This document shows positions 58,147 to 64,000 of a stretch of 64,000 bases of DNA, in pieces (position 1 is the first letter of the stretch; each line of letters starts with the position of its first letter). The notes below the pieces were generated by a model, which saw only the letters and a list, made by a program, of their open reading frames with translations, did not search any database and had not been told where the DNA came from. This DNA is from Rhodothermales bacterium (lineage in GTDB: Bacteria; Bacteroidota; Rhodothermia; Rhodothermales; JAHQVL01). Location: the NCBI GenBank assembly GCA_041391505.1, contig JAWKNW010000003.1:124001-188000 (forward strand). The letters are read 5' to 3'. A program made the translations under genes and the position numbers.

Positions 58147-59232
58147 TCATCCCCGCAGCAGGTCGCCGATATGGCGGGCCACGGCGTTGGATGCCGATTC
58201 GGTCGGCCCCGCGAAGAAAGCGTGACGCGGGGCCTTGCCGGCGTCGGTGATCCCCTGGTAGGCCTCCCGGATGGCGGCCGGATCGGACCCGACGAGCTGA
58301 TTCCATCCGCCGGCGAGGGTCTCCGTCCATTCGGTCTCGCGCCGCAGCGTCACGCACGGGACTTGCAGCCAGAAGGCTTCCTTCTGGAGGCCGCCAGAGT
58401 CGGTAAACACGGCCTGCGCGTGCGAGAGCAGCTTGAGCATGGCCAGATAGCCGAGCGGATCGATCATCAGGACGGTCTCCGGGGGCACAAAATCGCCCAG
58501 GCGGGCCCGCGTCCGCGGATGCAGCGGCATCACGACCGGCACCCCGAGCCGCCCGAGGCCGGCAAAGATCCGTTTCAGCGTGGGCGCGTCGTCCGTATTC
58601 TCCGCCCGGTGCACGGTCGCCACGACATACTCGCCCGGCGCAAACGGGATGAGGCGCTCCAGGTCCACGCGCTCGTCCGCCCGGGCCGCAAAATGCCGGG
58701 TCGCGTCGTACATCACATCCCCGGTGAGGTGCACCCCCTCCACCATGCCCTCGCTGGCCAGATGCCGCACGGCATTTTCGGTGGGGCAACACAGCAGCGT
58801 GGAAAGCCGATCCGTCACGATGCGGTTGATCTCCTCGGGCATGGCGCGGTTGAACGACCGCAAGCCGGCTTCGACATGGACGATCGGGTGCCCGAGTTTC
58901 GCGGCGACGATCGCGCCGGCCAGCGTGGTATTCGTATCGCCGTACACCTGGATGGCAAGCGGGCCCCGGAACGAGCGCAGCACCTCTTCGAGCCGCTCCA
59001 TGATGCGCCCCGTCTGCGCCGCATGCGATCCGGACCCGACCCCGAGGTCGTAGTCGGGCCGCGGCACGTCCAGCTCCTCGAAAAACACCTGGCTCATGGC
59101 GGCGTCGTAGTGCTGCCCGGAATGGATGACGCGCTCGGCGATGCCGGCCCGCGCAAGGGCGCGACTGACCATCGCCGCCTTCACGAACTGCGGGCGCGCC
59201 CCGACTACGGTCACCAGTCGACGATGTGGCAT
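58147..59232 (-). CDS. wecB: UDP-N-acetylglucosamine 2-epimerase (non-hydrolysing)
   Basis: About 361 residues. Starts with TVVGARPQFVKAAMVSRAL; VIHSGQHYDAAMSQVFFEEL, VHVEAGLRSFNRAMPEEINR and AVFTDSGGLQKEAFWLQVPC are the classic WecB motifs. It turns UDP-GlcNAc into UDP-ManNAc for enterobacterial-type or other surface glycans. It lies 20 bp downstream of the adjacent GT4 gene on the same strand and fits the surface-polysaccharide cluster. Confidence 0.94.
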   Translation of the reverse strand: MPHRRLVTVVGARPQFVKAAMVSRALARAGIAERVIHSGQHYDAAMSQVFFEELDVPRPDYDLGVGSGSHAAQTGRIMERLEEVLRSFRGPLAIQVYGDTNTTLAGAIVAAKLGHPIVHVEAGLRSFNRAMPEEINRIVTDRLSTLLCCPTENAVRHLASEGMVEGVHLTGDVMYDATRHFAARADERVDLERLIPFAPGEYVVATVHRAENTDDAPTLKRIFAGLGRLGVPVVMPLHPRTRARLGDFVPPETVLMIDPLGYLAMLKLLSHAQAVFTDSGGLQKEAFWLQVPCVTLRRETEWTETLAGGWNQLVGSDPAAIREAYQGITDAGKAPRHAFFAGPTESASNAVARHIGDLLRG

Positions 59233-59252
59233 GGAGGATGGGGTTACAGTCG

Positions 59253-60554
59253 TTAGCGGGGCATGGAAAGGCGGGTCAGCAGGTCGGCCAGCTCGCCGGC
59301 CTGGGCGCGCCGGCTGTAACGCGCCGCCGCCTCCGCCGTGGCGCCGCGCGCCGGCGTCCCGTCTCGCCAGGCAGCGACCCAGCGCTGTAGACTAGTCGTC
59401 ACGCCGGCGACGTCCTCGTAGTCGCACGCCGCGCCGGCGCCGGCGTCCAGGACGATTTGCGCCGTCTCGCCGTCCGGCGGCCCCAGCACCAGCACCGGAC
59501 GCTGCGACGCCAGATACTCAAACACCTTGCCCGGAATGATGTCGTTGGCGGCGCGCACGCGGTTTACGGCCAGCAGCAGGACCTGCGACGACACCACGTG
59601 CCGGACGGCCTCGCGATGCGGCATGTAGGGCAGATAAACGACCTGCCCATCCAAGCCAAGCCGGCTCACCTCCTCCCGGACGCGCGCGTCCACGTTGCCG
59701 ACGAGCCGGACTTCCACGTCAGGATTCTGCAGCGCCGCGAGCGCCCGCCACAACGCATGCGGGTTGCGGTCGGCGTTCATGTTGCCGACATGCGTGATGA
59801 CGAACCGACCGGTGTCGGGAAACGGCTCCTGATCGAAGTCGGCCTCGTCGTAGCCGTTGTAGATGTTGACGCACGGCGTCGCCGTCCGCGCCGCGAAGGC
59901 GCGCTGGACGGCGGGGCTCACCGTGACGACGCACTGCGCCTCGTCCAGCACCGATTGTTCGAGCGCGCGGTTGCGCCGGCTCGCCCAGGCCGACATCGGC
60001 AGCGCGTCGAGGTAGTCGATGTCGGTCCACGGGTCGCGGAAGTCGGCCACCCACGGGATGCCGAAACGCCGATGCAGCGCGCGGCCGATGAGGTGCGTCG
60101 AGTGCGGCGGGCCCGTCGTCAGCAGCACATCCGGGCGGTGCGCCGCGATCGCGGCGGCGCCGGCGCGCGTGGCGTAGGGCACCCACCCCACCCGGGCGTC
60201 GGGGATGAACAGGTTGGCGCGCACCCAGCGGGCGAGCCGCTCCACCCTGCCGGGCGGCTTGTCGGACAGGAAGCCCACCGTCACGGCATCCGATTTCGAC
60301 TTGCCGCTCAACGCCCCGTACCAGGAATACGGATCCCACGCCCCGGTACGGATCACGTCGATGCTGGCCGGCACCTCGCCGGCCATCGCGGGGTCCAGAT
60401 CCGGATAGGCGGCGGACTCCGGAGCGACGGTGAGCACCCGCGGCGACCAGCCGCTTGCCGGGAGATACTTGACGAATTTGAGCGTCCGCTGCACCCCCGA
60501 CCCGCCGGAAGGGGGGAAATAATAGGCGATGTAAAGGACGCTCCGCACGCGCAT
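59253..60554 (-). CDS. Glycosyltransferase family 4
   Basis: About 433 residues from the ATG at 60554; this overlaps the stop of the next gene by one base (TGATG). N-terminus SVLYIAYYFPPSGGSGVQRT, the PDVLLTTGPPHSTHLIG strand and the C-terminal QLASQRPVLVLGPP-like donor site (FEYLASQRPVLVLGPPDGE). A GT-B enzyme using nucleotide-sugar. The position between wecB and the YfhO-like gene points to a role in the same glycan. Specificity unknown. Confidence 0.87.
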   Translation of the reverse strand: MRVRSVLYIAYYFPPSGGSGVQRTLKFVKYLPASGWSPRVLTVAPESAAYPDLDPAMAGEVPASIDVIRTGAWDPYSWYGALSGKSKSDAVTVGFLSDKPPGRVERLARWVRANLFIPDARVGWVPYATRAGAAAIAAHRPDVLLTTGPPHSTHLIGRALHRRFGIPWVADFRDPWTDIDYLDALPMSAWASRRNRALEQSVLDEAQCVVTVSPAVQRAFAARTATPCVNIYNGYDEADFDQEPFPDTGRFVITHVGNMNADRNPHALWRALAALQNPDVEVRLVGNVDARVREEVSRLGLDGQVVYLPYMPHREAVRHVVSSQVLLLAVNRVRAANDIIPGKVFEYLASQRPVLVLGPPDGETAQIVLDAGAGAACDYEDVAGVTTSLQRWVAAWRDGTPARGATAEAAARYSRRAQAGELADLLTRLSMPR

Positions 60555-63067
60555 CAACGCCTGGTCCGTACGTACCCCAGCCCGAGCAGCGCCAGCACGC
60601 CGCCATAGGTCAGCAGCGTCGCGATGAGCGACAGCGTGTACCCCAGCCGCACGCTGGAGGGATCGAAGCGCATCTCGACGGTATGCGCCCCCGCCGGCAC
60701 GACGACGCCCCGGATGAGATAATCCACCTTCTCGATGGGCGCCTCGACCCCGTCGATCGTGGCCGTCCATCCGGCCGGGTAATAGACCTCGCTGACGACG
60801 AGCAAACGCGGGGCGTCCGTCTCGACCGACCACCGGATCTCCCGGGGCGAAAATACCTCGAGGTCGACACGCGCCACGGCGTTCGAGTCAATCGGTGCCG
60901 GCGCGAGATCCAGCGGCGTCTCCACGATGGCCGTCTTTCCCACATCGAACGACGCGCTCCGCAGCCGATCCCAGATCTGCTGGTAATCCTGCATCACCTC
61001 CACCTCGCCGACGAAATGCGCGCGCGGCTCGACATCCACCTTCTCGAACACCCGATAGCCGGTCTGATCGCCCGTGTATACGGGCTGAAGACCCGGCACC
61101 GGGCTGCCGGCGACCACGTACTTCACACCCAGCAGGTCGAGCGCGTTCGGGTTCGGGATGCCCGTCGACGGATCGAACAGGAGGTGTTCGAGATAATCCT
61201 GATACAGCCGGAGCTTCGCGCCGTGGTAGCCGCCGAGCGACTCGTAATGGAACGAGGGACGGGCCGTGACGGACGGGTGCCGGCCTTCTAGCGAGAGCAC
61301 GCGGAAGTGCCCCGGCCCGCCGGCCTGCGCGACCTGGTCGATGAGGTACCGGTCAAAATCGTAGGTCTGGATCTGATCCTGCGACGAAGCGGCATCGACC
61401 AGGATCTCGCTGTTGAGATAACGCCGGTCCACCCCCCAGAGATCGACCACGACGAGCGCGGCAAAGAGGAATGCCCCGACGCCGGCGGGAATCGTCCCGC
61501 GGCGAACCAGCACGATGGCGCCCATCCCCAGCACCAGGAAGATCAGCGACCGCACGGCGTCTTCGCCGAACATGTCGCGCCGCTCCTGACTGGCATTCGT
61601 CAGATACTGGCGCGCCGCCTGAACGACGCGGGGGTCCGACGGCGACACGTTGTTGCCCGAGGCGATCTGCTGCACGGCCATCTCGTATTCGCCCGGCCGC
61701 TCGAACGAAAAAAGCGACGCCTTCCCGCCGAGCAGGACGACGAGGAACAGGATGACCGATCCGAACACGATAAACGCCGGCGTCTTCCAGATCGGCGTCG
61801 CGTCGGTTTCCTCCGTCATCACCCCGTGCAGTCCGATCGCGGCGAGCGCCGCCAGCACCAGCGCCACGATGCTCAGCCAGGTCTCCGGCACCCGGAACGC
61901 ATCGAACATCGGGAAATGATCGAACATCAACCGGTTGAGCAGCGAAAAGTGTTCGCCCAGCGAAAACAGCGTCATCACCAGCGCGGCGATGCCGAGCGCG
62001 AGCACCTTGCGGTCGCGGTAGCGCCAGATCGCGAGGATCGCGAGGGCGATCACGAGGCCGCCCACGTAATGCGGACCGCCCGTCGAACCCTTCGGGCCCC
62101 AGTACGCCGCGGAGCCGCCAAAGGCGTGCGCCACGAGCAGCGTCAGCAGCTCGCCGACACCCTGGCTCCACCCCATCGCGTACGTCCAGTCCATCGTGCC
62201 CGGCTCGCCGCCGACTTCCGCGCCCCGGATCGTGTAGTTCTTGTATTCCGAGATCGCGAGGTAGGGATGCGCGACCATGAGGATACCGAGCACGCCGCCA
62301 AGCGCGAGCCAACCCGTCGATTTGAGAAAGCCGGCCCGATCGGCCGATCGCAGGGCGCTCACCCCTTCCACCACCCACCAGATGCCGATCACCCAGACCG
62401 CGTAATAGGTGATCTGGACGTGCCCGGCGCGGAGGTTGACCGCGAGCGCTATCGCGAACAGCAGCCCGCCCAGCAGGCCGGGGCGCTTCAAGGCGTAGGC
62501 AAAGGCTAGCACCAGCCAGGGCGCGAAGGCCAGGGCGATAAACTTGGAGTTATGACCGGCGGCGAGAATGACGGGCATGTAGGTCGTCAGACCGTAGGCG
62601 ACGGCGCCGAATACCGAACTCCAGACGCTGCCCGTTAGAAAAAACGCGAGGAGATAGGCGCCGACGAGCATGACGATGAGATGCGACGAGGGCCAGATCA
62701 CCCCGCGCAGGAGCCGCGGGATGTCGTCCACCTGCGGGGCGCCTTCGGGGGTCGATATCAAATAGCCCGGCATGCCGGCGAACGCGTTCGTGGCCCACAG
62801 CGCCTCGTCGCCCGTCGCCTCCTCGTACGAAATCATCGACTGCGCCATGGCGCGCCAGCTGACCGTATCGTAGGCGATCAGCGACTTGCCCGAGAAATGG
62901 ATCGCGCCGAAAAACGTAAAGGAGAGCGCGACGAGGAGCCCTATCGCCATCGCGTGCTGGTAGAGCGGGCGCTGGAAGGGTCCGGCCAGACTTCCTGCCG
63001 CCGGCGTCACCGGGCTGGATTTCGACGCCGCGCCGGCGGTCGATTTTTTCTTCTTGTGGGATGCCAT
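60554..63067 (-). CDS. YfhO-like membrane protein
   Basis: About 837 residues with at least 12 membrane helices and a soluble C-terminal part. It starts with a charged tail (SHKKKKSTAGAASKSSPV) and helices (AIGLLVALSFTFFGAIHF). Late periplasmic segments include LEGRHPSVTARPSFHYESLG and RVFEKVDVEPRAHFVGEV, the YfhO pattern. YfhO proteins belong to the GT-C-like family and help glycosylate lipoteichoic acid in Bacilli; in Bacteroidota they are of unknown exact role. Neighbouring glycosyltransferases support a part in surface glycan or lipid modification. Confidence 0.85.
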   Translation of the reverse strand: MASHKKKKSTAGAASKSSPVTPAAGSLAGPFQRPLYQHAMAIGLLVALSFTFFGAIHFSGKSLIAYDTVSWRAMAQSMISYEEATGDEALWATNAFAGMPGYLISTPEGAPQVDDIPRLLRGVIWPSSHLIVMLVGAYLLAFFLTGSVWSSVFGAVAYGLTTYMPVILAAGHNSKFIALAFAPWLVLAFAYALKRPGLLGGLLFAIALAVNLRAGHVQITYYAVWVIGIWWVVEGVSALRSADRAGFLKSTGWLALGGVLGILMVAHPYLAISEYKNYTIRGAEVGGEPGTMDWTYAMGWSQGVGELLTLLVAHAFGGSAAYWGPKGSTGGPHYVGGLVIALAILAIWRYRDRKVLALGIAALVMTLFSLGEHFSLLNRLMFDHFPMFDAFRVPETWLSIVALVLAALAAIGLHGVMTEETDATPIWKTPAFIVFGSVILFLVVLLGGKASLFSFERPGEYEMAVQQIASGNNVSPSDPRVVQAARQYLTNASQERRDMFGEDAVRSLIFLVLGMGAIVLVRRGTIPAGVGAFLFAALVVVDLWGVDRRYLNSEILVDAASSQDQIQTYDFDRYLIDQVAQAGGPGHFRVLSLEGRHPSVTARPSFHYESLGGYHGAKLRLYQDYLEHLLFDPSTGIPNPNALDLLGVKYVVAGSPVPGLQPVYTGDQTGYRVFEKVDVEPRAHFVGEVEVMQDYQQIWDRLRSASFDVGKTAIVETPLDLAPAPIDSNAVARVDLEVFSPREIRWSVETDAPRLLVVSEVYYPAGWTATIDGVEAPIEKVDYLIRGVVVPAGAHTVEMRFDPSSVRLGYTLSLIATLLTYGGVLALLGLGYVRTRR

Positions 63068-63109
63068 GTATTCAGGGATGGAGAGCCGCCGGCGAGGCGG
63101 TGGGACGGC

Positions 63110-63397
63110 TCATTCGATGACTTTCGGGACTCGAAAATACGTGCCGTCCGCATCAGGTGCATTCTTGAGCGCCTCCGCATGGCTGATCCGCTGCTGCGCG
63201 GCATCCTCCCGCTCCACATTGTACAGGTCGATCACATGCGACATCGGGGGCACCCCATCGGTGTCCAGCTCGTTCAGCTTCGCCATGTAACCGAGAACCG
63301 CCTCCAGGTCCTCGACCATGCGCGCCTCTTCCTCGGGGGTGAAGCGCAGCCGGGCCAGCGCCGCCATGTATCGTACGTCTTCGCGGGTGATTGCCAT
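63110..63397 (-). CDS. gatC: Asp/Glu-tRNA amidotransferase subunit C
   Basis: 95 residues, the full GatC length. Starts MAITREDVRYMAALARLRFT, the classic N-terminus, and ends ADGTYFRVPKVIE (the C-terminal strand typical of GatC). It stabilises the GatCAB complex that converts Glu-tRNA(Gln) to Gln-tRNA(Gln). GatA and GatB genes are not in the window. Confidence 0.93.
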   Translation of the reverse strand: MAITREDVRYMAALARLRFTPEEEARMVEDLEAVLGYMAKLNELDTDGVPPMSHVIDLYNVEREDAAQQRISHAEALKNAPDADGTYFRVPKVIE

Positions 63398-63400
63398 CGT

Positions 63401-64000
63401 TCAGGTTGCCAGGTGGTCGGAAGGTCGTGCGGCGCTTTGCCGGATCAGTTCATGGAGGCGCGTGGCGGCGCGAAGGCCTTCTTTCGGCTTGGGCTCGACC
63501 TGGACGCACAGGCTGAGCGGCCCGGCGTATCCGATGTCGCGCAACTCCCGAAGCCGGGCGCCCCAGTCCACCGCGCCCTCCCCGAACGAGGCCGGCCGCC
63601 AGGACTGTTTCGCCGGCAGGGCGTCGGCGCAGCGGACAAAACCCAGCCGGTTCGCCAGCCGAGGCAGGCCGTCCGCCGGATCGTCTCCCTGCATCACGGC
63701 CGACGCGGGATCCCACCCGGCCCGTACGGCCGGATGATCGACCCGATCCAGCAGCTCCGCCAGCGCCTGGGCATCGGGCGCGCAGGTGTCGGCCTCGTGA
63801 AACACGATCAGGTCGACGCCGGCGCGCGCGGACCGGTCGGCCGCGCGGCGAAGCGCCTCGGCCGCCGTGGCGGCGTGCTCCGGCGACGAAGCAAACGACG
63901 ACACGATCAGGCGCGTGCAGCCGATGCGGGTGCAAAAGGCCAGCGTGTCGTCCAGCGAGGCGATCTCGTTCATCCATCCCGCCCGATCCTCCGCCGGCCC
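63401..64000 (-). CDS. Sugar phosphate isomerase/epimerase-like TIM barrel (5' end beyond window)
   Basis: At least 200 residues of a xylose-isomerase-like TIM barrel; the frame runs off the window edge. Visible strands and motifs are RLIVSSFASSPEHAATAAEA, VDLIVFHEADTC, RAGWDPASAV and LSLCVQVEPKPKEG. Such proteins act on sugar phosphates or sugar lactones with a divalent metal. The stop is 4 bp from the gatC start. The substrate cannot be told without the N-terminus. Confidence 0.75.
   Translation of the reverse strand, partial: GPAEDRAGWMNEIASLDDTLAFCTRIGCTRLIVSSFASSPEHAATAAEALRRAADRSARAGVDLIVFHEADTCAPDAQALAELLDRVDHPAVRAGWDPASAVMQGDDPADGLPRLANRLGFVRCADALPAKQSWRPASFGEGAVDWGARLRELRDIGYAGPLSLCVQVEPKPKEGLRAATRLHELIRQSAARPSDHLAT

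Overview
The window is about 64 kb of GC-rich bacterial chromosome, most like Bacteroidota/Rhodothermota (Rhodothermales-like). The signs are a type IX secretion (Por) C-terminal sorting domain, Gld-type ABC transporter genes, a menaquinone pathway, a LptB/LptC/OstA-like export set, several planctomycete-type cytochrome c domain proteins, few Shine-Dalgarno sites, and a TAnnTTTG promoter element. No rRNA, tRNA, CRISPR array, integrase or transposase was recognised. This affiliation is inferred from gene content, not from a marker-gene search.

Layout. 1-9.3 kb: HAD 5'-nucleotidase (cut by the window start), a ROK kinase plus SIS-domain pair, a VPS10/BNR exported protein, a single-domain response regulator and an M19 dipeptidase. 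9.4-13.4 kb: an RbsB-RbsA-RbsC sugar ABC transporter whose permease carries an extra periplasmic domain. 13.8-26.3 kb: a PQQ-type sugar dehydrogenase/cytochrome c/T9SS fusion, an outer-membrane-like protein, EttA, a very large degenerate CheB-CheR-PAS-HisKA-receiver protein and a second membrane-dehydrogenase/HEAT/cytochrome protein. 26.6-33.2 kb: PfkB kinase and MFS transporter (divergent), then gldA-gldF-gldG-DUF4340. 33.2-39.3 kb (minus strand): glmS, DAHP synthase, lptB, OstA-like, lptC. 39.5-41.5 kb: STAS, RsbW-like kinase and receiver-PP2C phosphatase, a partner-switching module. 41.7-49.2 kb: menaquinone genes menE, menA, menB, then a CPBP protease, menD and menF. 49.3-64 kb: a histidine phosphatase, DUF4230 and YbbR proteins, a surface-polysaccharide cluster (flippase, pyruvyl transferase, two GT4 enzymes, WecB, YfhO-like protein), a third cytochrome/LRR protein, gatC and a TIM-barrel protein cut by the window end.

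Two stretches (about 26.5-31.3 kb and 35.1-48.6 kb) contain recognisable housekeeping genes that are broken by many one-base indels, while genes in between (31.3-35.1 kb) and outside are intact. Because the broken genes include normally essential ones (lptB, DAHP synthase, men genes), I read this as uncorrected sequence/assembly error rather than gene decay. Coordinates there span the whole gene across frames.

The gaps between genes are unusually rich in repeats, each of a different family: a heptanucleotide array at four loci, 23-bp hairpin repeats, REP-like palindromes, a G-rich/C-rich inverted minisatellite, a 114-bp duplication, 39-bp repeats and 88-bp repeats. The most distinctive protein-level features are the RbsC-like permease with a binding-protein-like loop and the CheB-CheR protein that has lost key catalytic residues.
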